Shown here in pieces: positions 24,960-32,754 of a stretch of DNA of 64,000 bases. The number at the start of each line of letters is the position of its first letter. Within the stretch, counting starts at the first letter, position 1. The DNA is from Oryzobacter faecalis. GTDB taxonomy: Bacteria > Actinomycetota > Actinomycetes > Actinomycetales > Dermatophilaceae. The notes under the pieces were generated by a model, which was not told the DNA's origin, did no database searches, and was given only the letters and a program-made list of their open reading frames with translations. The stretch lies in assembly GCF_046764005.1 (NCBI RefSeq), contig NZ_JBKOFW010000010.1, positions 1 to 64,000 on the forward strand, written 5' to 3'. Position numbers and translations under genes: made by a program.

Positions 24960-26813
24960 GTGAGCCAGACCACGACCGACGCCCCCACCGTGACCGTGAC
25001 CGAGCCGGGCGTGACCGTCCACCCCGCCGAGGGCCCCGACGCCCCCTGGTGGCGCGACGCCGTCATCTACCAGGTGTACCCGCGCTCGTGGGCGGACTCC
25101 GACGGCGACGGGGTGGGTGACCTGCCCGGCATCACCGGCCGCCTGCCCTACCTGCGCGACCTCGGCGTCGACGCCCTGTGGATCAGTCCCTTCTACGTCT
25201 CGCCGATGCACGACGCGGGGTACGACGTCGCGGACTACCGCGACATCGACCCGGTCTTCGGCACCCTCGAGGACGCCGACGCCCTCGTCGCGACCGCCCA
25301 CGACCTCGGCATCAAGGTGCTCGTCGACCTCGTGCCCAACCACACGAGCAGCGAGCACGCCTGGTTCCGGGCCGCCCTCGCCGCCGGCCCCGGCAGCCCC
25401 GAGCGCGACCGCTACATCTTCCGCGAGGGCCGCGGGCCCGACGGCTCGCAGCCCCCGAACAACTGGCCGTCGGTCTTCGGCGGCGTTGGCTGGACGCGCG
25501 TCACCGAGGCCGACGGGACCCCCGGTCCCTGGTACCTGCACATCTTCGACACGACCCAGCCGGACCTGAACTGGGAGCACCCGGAGGTCCGCGAGGAGTT
25601 CCGCTCGGTGCTGCGCTTCTGGTGCGACCGCGGGGTCGACGGCTTCCGGGTCGACGTCGCCCACGGCCTCGTCAAGGCGGCCGGCCTGCCGGACTGGTCC
25701 GGCCCGGTCGGCCTCTACGACGAGTTCGCCGAGAAGGAGCAGGACGAGCGGGTCGGGGAGGACGCCCTCGAGGACCTCGCCGTCGCGCAGCCCGGCCTGT
25801 CCGACCCCGACCCGGACGAGGACGCCCTGCCCCTCGACCACCACGGCACCGGTCGCGCCCCCATGTGGGACCAGGACGGCGTCCACGAGGTCTACCGGGA
25901 CTGGCGCGCCGTCCTCGACGCGTACGGCGCCCCCGACCGCATCCTGTGCGCCGAGGCGTGGGTCAAGCCCGAGGAGCGGCTGGCCCGGTACGTGCGCCCC
26001 GACGAGATGCACCAGGCCTTCAACTTCGACTTCCTCGAGACGCCCTGGGACGCCGTCGCGCTCCGGGCCGTCATCGAGACGTCGCTGCGGACCAACGACG
26101 GTGTCGGTGCGCCCACGACGTGGGTGCTCTCGAACCACGACGTCGTGCGGCACGCCTCCCGGCTCGGCCTGGACCAGAGCCTCCCCCGGCCCAACGGCAT
26201 CCGCGAGGGCGACCCGCAGCCCGACGCCGAGGTGGGCCTGCGCCGCGCCCGCGCCGCGACGGCCCTCATGCTCGCGCTGCCCGGTGGCGCCTACCTGTAC
26301 CAGGGCGAGGAGCTCGGGCTGCCCGAGCACACGACGATGCCGCACGAGTTCCGGCAGGACCCGACGTTCCACCGCACCCACGGCAAGGTCACCGGGCGCG
26401 ACGGCTGCCGGGTGCCGATGCCGTGGGTCAAGGGGGCGCCGAGCCAGGGCTTCGGCCCGGGCGACTCCCCCTGGCTGCCCCAGCCGGACGCGTACGCCGA
26501 CCTCGCCGTCGACCAGCAGGAGGGCGTCGCGGGTTCGACCCTCGAGCTGTACCGCACGCTGCTCGCGACCCGGCGCGCCCTCGGCCTCGGGCGTGCCGCC
26601 CTCGCGTGGGACGCCCTCGCCTCCGACACGGTCGTCGCCTTCCGGAGCAACCCCGGCAGCGACGACGGCACGGCCCTGCTCGTCGTCACCAACACCGGCG
26701 CCGACCCGGTGGCGCTGCCCGAGGGCGAGGTCGTCGTCGCGTCCGGACCCCTCACGGCCGACGGCGCGGTTCCGACCGACACGACGGCGTGGGTCCGGGT
26801 CGCGGCCGGCTGA
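24960..26813 (+). CDS. alpha-glucosidase, glycoside hydrolase family 13
   Basis: About 617 residues from the GTG at 24960 (ATG at 24951 is an alternative). It hydrolyses alpha-1,4 or alpha-1,1 glucosides in the cytoplasm. Conserved GH13 regions: DLVPNHTSSEH (I), DGFRVDVAHGL with the nucleophile Asp (II), ILCAEAWV with the acid/base Glu (III), and LSNHDVVRH (IV). Between regions II and III lies an unusually long acidic stretch of about 45 residues (nt 25710-25850, YDEFAEKEQDERVGEDALED...) ahead of MWDQDGVHEVYRDW. It is in tandem with a GDPD gene. Confidence 0.9.
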   Translation: MSQTTTDAPTVTVTEPGVTVHPAEGPDAPWWRDAVIYQVYPRSWADSDGDGVGDLPGITGRLPYLRDLGVDALWISPFYVSPMHDAGYDVADYRDIDPVFGTLEDADALVATAHDLGIKVLVDLVPNHTSSEHAWFRAALAAGPGSPERDRYIFREGRGPDGSQPPNNWPSVFGGVGWTRVTEADGTPGPWYLHIFDTTQPDLNWEHPEVREEFRSVLRFWCDRGVDGFRVDVAHGLVKAAGLPDWSGPVGLYDEFAEKEQDERVGEDALEDLAVAQPGLSDPDPDEDALPLDHHGTGRAPMWDQDGVHEVYRDWRAVLDAYGAPDRILCAEAWVKPEERLARYVRPDEMHQAFNFDFLETPWDAVALRAVIETSLRTNDGVGAPTTWVLSNHDVVRHASRLGLDQSLPRPNGIREGDPQPDAEVGLRRARAATALMLALPGGAYLYQGEELGLPEHTTMPHEFRQDPTFHRTHGKVTGRDGCRVPMPWVKGAPSQGFGPGDSPWLPQPDAYADLAVDQQEGVAGSTLELYRTLLATRRALGLGRAALAWDALASDTVVAFRSNPGSDDGTALLVVTNTGADPVALPEGEVVVASGPLTADGAVPTDTTAWVRVAAG

Positions 26814-26814
26814 C

Positions 26815-27624
26815 GTGCGCGCCACCGACTTCGCCTACCTCTCGACGCCGACCCCGCTCGCCCTCGCGCACCGGGGTGGCGCGGCGTACGGGCCGAACGT
26901 CGGGCTCGAGAACACGCTCGCGGCGTTCCGCCGGGCCGTCGACATGGGGTACCGGTACCTGGAGACCGACGTCCACGCGACGCGCGACGGGCACGTCGTC
27001 GCCTTCCACGACAGCGTGCTCGACCGCGTCTCCGACGTCACCGGCGAGGTCGCCGGCCTCGCCCTCGACGCCGTGCGCGGGGCCCGGATCGGCGGCACCG
27101 AGCCGGTGCCGCTGCTCGCCGAGCTCTTCGAGGAGTTTCCGGACACCTTCGTCAACATCGACATCAAGGCCGACGGAGCCCTCGGACCGACGATCCGCGA
27201 GATCCAGCGACACCGTGCGACCGAGCGGGTGTGCATCGGGTCCTTCTCGGAGCGACGCCTGCGCGCGGCGAGGGCCGCCCTGGGGCCGGGGGTCGCCACC
27301 GCCGCGGGGCAGGTCGGCACCGCGCTGCTCCGTTTCACCCCGGGCGTCCTCAGCCGGCTGCTCCACACCCCGGCCCCCGTCCTGCAGGTCCCGGCCCTGC
27401 ACCGGGTGCGCGGACGCACCGTGACGCTCGTGACGCCGGGGCTCGTCCGCCGCGCGCACGCCCTCGGCAAGCACGTCCACGTGTGGTTCCACGCGTGGTC
27501 GCGGGAGGACGCCCCCGAGATGCACCGGCTGCTCGACCTCGGGGTCGACGGGATCGTCACCGACCACATCGACGTCCTGCGCGACGTCCTCGCCGAGCGC
27601 GGCCACCCCCTGACGCCCCGCTGA
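26815..27624 (+). CDS. glycerophosphodiester phosphodiesterase
   Basis: Predicted cytoplasmic protein of 269 residues from the GTG at 26815, one base after the GH13 stop. It releases glycerol-3-phosphate from deacylated phospholipids. Catalytic signature LALAHRGG...ENTLAAFRRAVDMGYRYLETDVHATRDGHVV, shown here by HRG (about residues 20-22), ETDVH and VAFHD. The C-terminal strand VHVWFHAWSREDAP ends in TDHID, as usual in the GDPD TIM barrel. No signal peptide. Confidence 0.93.
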   Translation: MRATDFAYLSTPTPLALAHRGGAAYGPNVGLENTLAAFRRAVDMGYRYLETDVHATRDGHVVAFHDSVLDRVSDVTGEVAGLALDAVRGARIGGTEPVPLLAELFEEFPDTFVNIDIKADGALGPTIREIQRHRATERVCIGSFSERRLRAARAALGPGVATAAGQVGTALLRFTPGVLSRLLHTPAPVLQVPALHRVRGRTVTLVTPGLVRRAHALGKHVHVWFHAWSREDAPEMHRLLDLGVDGIVTDHIDVLRDVLAERGHPLTPR

Positions 27625-27722
27625 GCGCGGTCCGACGGCACGGCGCGGCACGTCGGGGGCCCGCGGATGGGCCGTTCGGCCGGTCGTGGCTCCCCCGGGC
27701 CCCGTCGCCACGCGCCCCCGTC

Positions 27723-27728
27723 TAGGGT
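27723..27728 (+). promoter_or_regulatory. -10 of MFS exporter gene, leaderless start
   Basis: TAGGGT ends exactly 7 bases before the ATG at 27736. The intervening GGAGCAG could also act as a weak ribosome-binding site. Confidence 0.5.
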
Positions 27729-27735
27729 GGAGCAG

Positions 27736-29121
27736 ATGCGTGCCGAGACCCAGTCCCACGGAGGCGGACCGCTCAGCCGGACCTACCTCGAGGTCACCCT
27801 GGCGGCCCTCGCACTCGTCACCATCGTCGCGTTCGAGTCGATGGCCGTGTCGACGGCGATGCCCGACGTCGCCCGCGAGCTCGACGCCATCCGCTCCTAC
27901 GGCTTCGCCTTCTCGGTCATGCTCACCGCCCAGCTGCTCGGCATCGTCCTCGCCGGGGTGTGGTCCGACCGGTCCGGGCCGCTCGTCGGCACCGTCGTCG
28001 GCCAGGCACTCCTGGGCGGCGGGTCGGCCCTGTGCGGGTTCGCGACGAACTTCCCCACGTTCCTCGCCGGCCGGGCCCTCACCGGGCTCGGTGGCGGCCT
28101 CCTCGTCGTCATGCTCTACGTCATCGCGGGGCGGGTGTACCCGGAGGACGTCCGGCCGCGGCTGTTCACCCTCGTGTCCGCCGCGTGGGTCCTCCCGTCG
28201 CTGCTCGGGGCCCCGATCTCGGCGTGGCTGACGACGCACCTGTCGTGGCGGTGGGTGTTCTGGGTGGTCGTGCCGCCCGTCGCGCTGGCGATGCTCGCGA
28301 TCGCCCACGCCCGCCGCACCGTCGACACCGCCGACCTCGACGCCGCCGTGTCCGGCCGCGACCACCGCGCCCACGTCAGGGCCGCCTGGGCCGGGCTCGG
28401 GATCGCGCTCGCGGCCGGCGCCCTCCAGTACGGCACCCACCACCTGCGCCTGGAGTGGTCGCCGAAGACGGTGGTCGCGGCGCTCGGGCTCGTGGGGGTC
28501 GTCCTCGTCGCGCCGCGGCTCGTGCCGGCGGGGACGTGGGTGATGCGGCGCGGCCTCCCCAGCGTCATGCTCGCCCGCGCCCTGTTCACCGCCGCGTTCT
28601 TCGCCGGGGTCAGCTACGTGCCGCTCTTCCTCGTCGGGCAGCGCGGCACGAGCCTGCAGACCGCGGGGCTCGCCCTCGCCGTCGGGGCCATCGGCTGGGC
28701 CGCGGGGGCCTGGTACCAGGGCCACGACGCGCTGCACCTGCCCCGCTTCCGTCTCGTCGAGCTCGGCGCCGTGCTCCTCGCCGCCGGCCTCGGCGTCCTC
28801 GGCGCGGTCGCCGTGCTGCACCTGCCGTGGGTCCTCACCCCGCTCGGGCTGGTCCTCATGGGCCTCGCGATGGGGCTCGGTGTCACGACGACGACCGTCC
28901 TCGCACTCGAGCTGAGCCCGCTCGAGGACCACGGTGCCGCGTCATCCTCGCTCCAGCTCGCCGACGTCCTCGGCAGCGTCCTCGGGATCGCCGCGGCGAC
29001 GGCCGTGTTCGCGGCGCGGCACGTCCCGGGGCAGGACGACGCGCTCTTCGGCTGCATCTTCCTCGGCCTCGCGGCGGTCTCGGCCGTGGCCGTCCCGGCG
29101 GGTCAGCGCATCAGCACGTGA
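27736..29121 (+). CDS. MFS transporter (multidrug efflux type)
   Basis: Protein of 461 residues from the ATG at 27736. Fourteen or so hydrophobic helices; helix 1 has FESMAVSTAMPDVARELD and loop 2-3 has GVWSDRSGPLVG, hallmarks of DHA2-like proton-driven drug exporters. Substrate unknown. Its 3' end overlaps the convergent gene at 29103 by 19 bases, including both stops. Confidence 0.87.
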   Translation: MRAETQSHGGGPLSRTYLEVTLAALALVTIVAFESMAVSTAMPDVARELDAIRSYGFAFSVMLTAQLLGIVLAGVWSDRSGPLVGTVVGQALLGGGSALCGFATNFPTFLAGRALTGLGGGLLVVMLYVIAGRVYPEDVRPRLFTLVSAAWVLPSLLGAPISAWLTTHLSWRWVFWVVVPPVALAMLAIAHARRTVDTADLDAAVSGRDHRAHVRAAWAGLGIALAAGALQYGTHHLRLEWSPKTVVAALGLVGVVLVAPRLVPAGTWVMRRGLPSVMLARALFTAAFFAGVSYVPLFLVGQRGTSLQTAGLALAVGAIGWAAGAWYQGHDALHLPRFRLVELGAVLLAAGLGVLGAVAVLHLPWVLTPLGLVLMGLAMGLGVTTTTVLALELSPLEDHGAASSSLQLADVLGSVLGIAAATAVFAARHVPGQDDALFGCIFLGLAAVSAVAVPAGQRIST

Positions 29122-29783
29122 CCGCCGGGTGCGGTGAGGCGCACCCAGCGGTTCGAGCGCAGCACGCGCACCGTCGCCCCCGGCTCGAGGAAGCCGAGCG
29201 CGTACGCGGCGAAGGCGCCCCCGGCGCGGACGGTGACGTCGGCGGGCACGAGGCCCTCGCCGTCGAGGAGGTCCGGATGGGGACCGGCCGCCTCACGCAC
29301 GTCGCGGGCCCACACGCGGTCGCGGACGAACCCGGCGGCGGCGCCGCGCTCACGGACGGCGTCGGACACCTCGGCGAGACCGTCGCGCGCGACGGTGGCG
29401 AGGAGGTCGCCGGGCAGGTCACCGGCCGGCTCCCACGGACCGCGCGGCGGGGTCACGGCCGCCCAGGGTGCGAGGGCTCGCGTCGGCGGGACGGGCAGCT
29501 CGACCGAGGTCGCCGACGCCCGGGCGGTGCGGTCGGTGACCGCCCCGAGCGGGAGCACGACGTCGATCTCCACGGGCTCGGCGAGCGCGAGGGTCCGCAG
29601 GCCGAGGACCGTTCCCTCGGCGAGGATGCCGGACCCCGGGAGCACGCCGACCCACGCCGCGAGCACGTCGCCGGCGGCCTGGAGGCGGATCGCGCCGTCG
29701 GCGTCGAGGGCGCGCGCCCTCGTCGCGTAGCGGCCGAGGTCGGCGAGCGCGGCGGCGTCGGTGAGGCGGAGGACGTCGGTCAC
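29103..29783 (-). CDS. conserved hypothetical protein paired with thioesterase
   Basis: Soluble protein of 226 residues from the GTG at 29783. It overlaps the upstream thioesterase stop by 4 bases, so the two are translationally coupled. No signal peptide, membrane segment or recognised catalytic motif. Composition is Ala/Val/Leu/Asp rich with a central Pro-rich stretch (PVPPTRALAPWAAVTPPRG) and a C-terminal strand set (VRVLRSNRWVRLTAPGG). The coupling suggests a role tied to acyl-CoA metabolism or regulation of the thioesterase; this is inference. Confidence 0.75.
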   Translation of the reverse strand: MTDVLRLTDAAALADLGRYATRARALDADGAIRLQAAGDVLAAWVGVLPGSGILAEGTVLGLRTLALAEPVEIDVVLPLGAVTDRTARASATSVELPVPPTRALAPWAAVTPPRGPWEPAGDLPGDLLATVARDGLAEVSDAVRERGAAAGFVRDRVWARDVREAAGPHPDLLDGEGLVPADVTVRAGGAFAAYALGFLEPGATVRVLRSNRWVRLTAPGGHVLMR

Positions 29784-30235
29784 CGACCGGCCCACCGGAA
29801 GCGCACCGGGTCGCCCGTGTGCGCCGCCAGGGCGGCGCGGTCGTCGGGCGTGAGCCGGCGGGGGCGGGCGGACGCGAAGTCGTAGTAGACGAGGCCGGTC
29901 TCGGCCACGGCGTACACCTGCTCCCCGGCGTCGGCCGGGTCGCGGACGACGTAGCCGAGGTCGAAACCGGCGCCGTGGACGTGCGTCACCCACATCTCCA
30001 CCTCGACGGGGGCGGGCCGGTAGGTGAGCGGCGCGCGGTACTCGATGGCGTGGCGCGAGACGACGATCCCCTCGTCGAGCATCGACGGACGGCCGACGAA
30101 CCACTCGCGGATGCCGACGACGCGGGCGTCCTCGAGCAGGCGCAGGAACTGCACGTTGTTGACGTGGCCGTACGCGTCCATGTCGGACCAGCGCAGCGGC
30201 ACCTGGACCGTGTAGTGCTGGGAGTCGGTCGCCAT
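29780..30235 (-). CDS. acyl-CoA thioesterase, 4-hydroxybenzoyl-CoA thioesterase-like hotdog fold
   Basis: Protein of 151 residues from the ATG at 30235. The hotdog signature LRWSDMDAYGHVNNVQFLRLLEDAR contains the catalytic Asp and the HVNN motif (near residues 16-30) of the YbgC/FcbC-type enzymes. It is expected to hydrolyse acyl-CoA in the cytoplasm; chain length unknown. Its promoter hexamer ends 6 bases before the ATG. It is coupled to the following unknown gene. Confidence 0.93.
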   Translation of the reverse strand: MATDSQHYTVQVPLRWSDMDAYGHVNNVQFLRLLEDARVVGIREWFVGRPSMLDEGIVVSRHAIEYRAPLTYRPAPVEVEMWVTHVHGAGFDLGYVVRDPADAGEQVYAVAETGLVYYDFASARPRRLTPDDRAALAAHTGDPVRFRWAGR

Positions 30236-30241
30236 GGCGCC

Positions 30242-30247
30242 ATCCTC
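30242..30247 (-). promoter_or_regulatory. -10 of thioesterase gene, leaderless start
   Basis: Minus-strand GAGGAT ends 6 bases before the ATG at 30235. The following GGCGCCATG makes a small palindrome (ATGGCGCCAT) shared with the gene at 20820. Confidence 0.5.
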
Positions 30248-30273
30248 CCAGCACCGCATCGGAGGGCGAGCCC

Positions 30274-30279
30274 TAGGGT
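30274..30279 (+). promoter_or_regulatory. -10 of serine hydrolase gene, leaderless start
   Basis: TAGGGT ends 6 bases before the GTG at 30286. The divergent thioesterase -10 lies only 26 bases away. Confidence 0.5.
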
Positions 30280-30285
30280 GGCCGG

Positions 30286-31659
30286 GTGACGCTCGAGCCC
30301 TCGACCACCCGCCGCCTCGACCACCGCCTCGCCACGGCCCAGCGCGACGCGCGCCTGCCCTCGGTCGTCGCCGGGGTGGTCCGCGGCGGCTCGCTCGCCT
30401 GGTCGGGGGCGGTGGGGACGGTCGACGGGCGCTCGGGCGGCCGCGCCCCCGACGCCGACACGCAGTACCGGATGGGCTCGATCACCAAGACCTTCGTCGC
30501 CGTGTGCGTCCTGCGGCTGCGCGACGCCGGGCGCCTCGACCTCACCGACCGCTTCGGTGTCCACGTGCCGGGGTCGCCCCTCGACGGGGTGACCGTCGAG
30601 CAGCTCCTCACCCACGCGGCCGGGGTGCAGGCCGAGACCTCGGGCCCCTGGTGGGAGCGGACCCCCGGCGGCGGATGGGCCGAGCTCGCGGGTTCCGGTG
30701 TGGCGCAGCGGTTCCGCGCCGGCCGACGGTTCCACTACACGAACGTCGGGTACGGCGCACTCGGGCGGCTGCTCGAGGTGCACCACGGCGCCGGGTGGTT
30801 CGACGTCGTCCGGTCCGAGCTGCTCGACCCGCTGGGGATGACGCGCACGACGACCCGTCCGTCGGGGTCCGCGGCCCCCGGGCTCGCGGTGCACCCGTTC
30901 GCCGACGTCCTCCTGCCCGAGCCGGAGCACGACGCGGGGGCGATGGCGCCGGCGGGCCAGCTGTGGACGACGGTCGCGGACCTCGCCCGGTGGGCGACCT
31001 TCCTCGGCGGCGACACCGCCGACCTGCTGTCCGCCGACACGCTCGCCGAGATGGTCGAGCCGCACCACGTCGTCGACGAGCCGGGCAGGCCGTGGACCGG
31101 CGCGCACGGGCTCGGCTGGCAGGTCTGGAACGTCGACGGCGTCCGGTCCGCTGGACACGGCGGGTCGATGCCGGGGTTCCTCGCGAGCCTGCGGGTCCGT
31201 CTCGGGGCGACGGAGTCGGGCGGTGGTGACGGCGTCGTCCTCCTCACGAACACGACGGCTGCCGGCCCGGCGCTGCGTGACCTCGCGGGGCAGCTCCTCT
31301 CCGACCTCGCCGAGTCCGAGCCGCCCGCCGTGGCGCCGTGGTCCGCCTCGGGTGACCCCGCGCTGCTCGAGCTCGTCGGCACGTGGCACTGGGGGCCGTC
31401 CACCGAGGTGGCGCGGGCGGTCGGCGACCACCTGGTCCTCGGGGAGCCCGGCTCGGGGCGGGGCTCGCGGTTCCGTCGCGTGTCGGCGGACCTCTGGGAG
31501 GGCCTGGACAGCTACTACGCGGGCGAGCCGCTGCGCGTGGTGCGTCGGGCCGACGGCACCGTGTCGCACCTCGACCTCGCGACGTTCCGGTTCACGCGGA
31601 CCCCGTACGACCCCGGGGCCGACGTGCCCGGCGGGGTCGACGAGCTCGGCTGGCGCTGA
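30286..31659 (+). CDS. serine hydrolase, beta-lactamase class C / DD-peptidase family
   Basis: Protein of 457 residues from the GTG at 30286. The catalytic Ser-x-x-Lys is SITK (S65, K68), Tyr-x-Asn is YTN (Y151, N153), and GHGGSMPG supplies the KTG-like third motif. A C-terminal beta-barrel extension of about 120 residues (LVGTWHWGPS...) is seen in esterase/aminopeptidase-like members. There is no signal peptide, so it is probably a cytoplasmic esterase or peptidase rather than a resistance beta-lactamase. Confidence 0.9.
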   Translation: MTLEPSTTRRLDHRLATAQRDARLPSVVAGVVRGGSLAWSGAVGTVDGRSGGRAPDADTQYRMGSITKTFVAVCVLRLRDAGRLDLTDRFGVHVPGSPLDGVTVEQLLTHAAGVQAETSGPWWERTPGGGWAELAGSGVAQRFRAGRRFHYTNVGYGALGRLLEVHHGAGWFDVVRSELLDPLGMTRTTTRPSGSAAPGLAVHPFADVLLPEPEHDAGAMAPAGQLWTTVADLARWATFLGGDTADLLSADTLAEMVEPHHVVDEPGRPWTGAHGLGWQVWNVDGVRSAGHGGSMPGFLASLRVRLGATESGGGDGVVLLTNTTAAGPALRDLAGQLLSDLAESEPPAVAPWSASGDPALLELVGTWHWGPSTEVARAVGDHLVLGEPGSGRGSRFRRVSADLWEGLDSYYAGEPLRVVRRADGTVSHLDLATFRFTRTPYDPGADVPGGVDELGWR

Positions 31660-31682
31660 CCCGCGCGAGGGCCTCGTCCGCC

Positions 31683-31729
31683 GTTCGAGGTCAACTCCGA
31701 CCCGGAGACGGTCGGGTTCCACCTCGAAC
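31683..31729 (+). terminator. 47-bp imperfect palindrome after serine hydrolase gene
   Basis: GTTCGAGGT at 31683-31691 pairs with ACCTCGAAC at 31721-31729, and an inner CGACC/GGTCG continues the stem around a 6-base internal bulge. It lies 24 bases past the stop, so it is a likely terminator. The rest of the 148-base gap holds only the next gene's -10. Confidence 0.55.
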
Positions 31730-31794
31730 CGCTCCGTGCCGCAGCACGCTCGGATGGCTCGACCGGGCCAGTGACGCCGGGTGGGCCGTCGGAG

Positions 31795-31800
31795 GACGAT
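31795..31800 (+). promoter_or_regulatory. -10 of SGNH hydrolase gene, leaderless start
   Basis: GACGAT ends 7 bases before the ATG at 31808, with no ribosome-binding site. Confidence 0.4.
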
Positions 31801-31807
31801 CGCGCCC

Positions 31808-32683
31808 ATGTGGACCCCCGCCCGCCGCCTCGCCGGTGCCCTCGCCGCCGCCACCGTGGTCGCCGCCGGCGGTGCGTGCGGCAGCCCGGTCGGCGGCGCC
31901 GCCGCGCCGCGGGACCCGACCTCGCCCACCGCGGCCGCCCCGGTGCCGTCGGCCGCCGCCCCGGTGAGCCCGAGCCCCACCGGTGTGCCCGACGGACCGT
32001 TCGTGCTGGGGCTCGGCGACTCGGTGCCCGGTGCCGGCGGGCCCTGCCAGAGGGACCCGGGCTGCCGCAGCTACGTCCTCGTGCTCGCCGACCTCGCGAC
32101 GCAGGCCCTCGGCCACCCCGTCGCCGCCGTCAACCGCGCCCGAAACGACGACGTGACGAGCGAGTCCCTGCTCGCGGACGTCCGCGGCAACCCGCGGGTC
32201 CGCGAGCTCGTGACGAAGGCGTCGCTCGTCGTCATCCAGGTGGGCAACAACGACTGGCAGGGGCCGTGCGTGTTCGGCAACGCGGCGCCGTGCCTGGAGG
32301 AGGGGCGCCGGAAGGTCGTGGCGAGGGTCGGGTCGATCCTCGAGGAGGTGGTCGGCCTGCGCGGCTCGCCCGCGGGGGTCCGGCTCGTGACGTACGCCAA
32401 CACCCTCACCGAGGACCACCCCGCGGACGGGTGGGGCTACGAGGACACCGCTGCCAACGAGGAGGAGCTGGCCGCGGTGTTCGACACGGCGATCCGCCGT
32501 CTCGACGCCGGGCTGTGCGGTCAGGCCGAGGCGCACGGGGTGCGGTGCGTCGACCTGCTCCCGGCCGTCAACGGGCCGCAGGGCACGCAACCGTCGCACC
32601 TGGGCGGCATCCACCCGACCCGCGTGGGCCACGAGACGATCGCGGGGGTCGTCGCGGCAGCCGGGTTCGACGACGTGCGGTGA
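31808..32683 (+). CDS. secreted SGNH/GDSL hydrolase, probable lipoprotein
   Basis: Protein of 291 residues from the ATG at 31808. An N-terminal hydrophobic segment ends at VVAAGGAC, giving a possible though imperfect lipobox with Cys24, followed by a Pro/Ala/Thr-rich linker. Block I is GLGDSVPG with catalytic Ser72, block III is GNNDW, and block V is HPTRVGH with catalytic His. It is expected to act outside the membrane as an esterase or lipase; substrate unknown. Confidence 0.87.
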   Translation: MWTPARRLAGALAAATVVAAGGACGSPVGGAAAPRDPTSPTAAAPVPSAAAPVSPSPTGVPDGPFVLGLGDSVPGAGGPCQRDPGCRSYVLVLADLATQALGHPVAAVNRARNDDVTSESLLADVRGNPRVRELVTKASLVVIQVGNNDWQGPCVFGNAAPCLEEGRRKVVARVGSILEEVVGLRGSPAGVRLVTYANTLTEDHPADGWGYEDTAANEEELAAVFDTAIRRLDAGLCGQAEAHGVRCVDLLPAVNGPQGTQPSHLGGIHPTRVGHETIAGVVAAAGFDDVR

Positions 32684-32739
32684 CGTCCGACCACGGCGTC
32701 CCTGTGGACGGGGCCGGGTGGGCTGTCGGGCGCTCGGCA

Positions 32740-32745
32740 TAGGTT
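32740..32745 (+). promoter_or_regulatory. -10 of recQ-like gene, near-leaderless start
   Basis: TAGGTT ends 9 bases before the ATG at 32755; the leader would be at most two or three bases. Confidence 0.45.
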
Positions 32746-32754
32746 GGTCGCACC

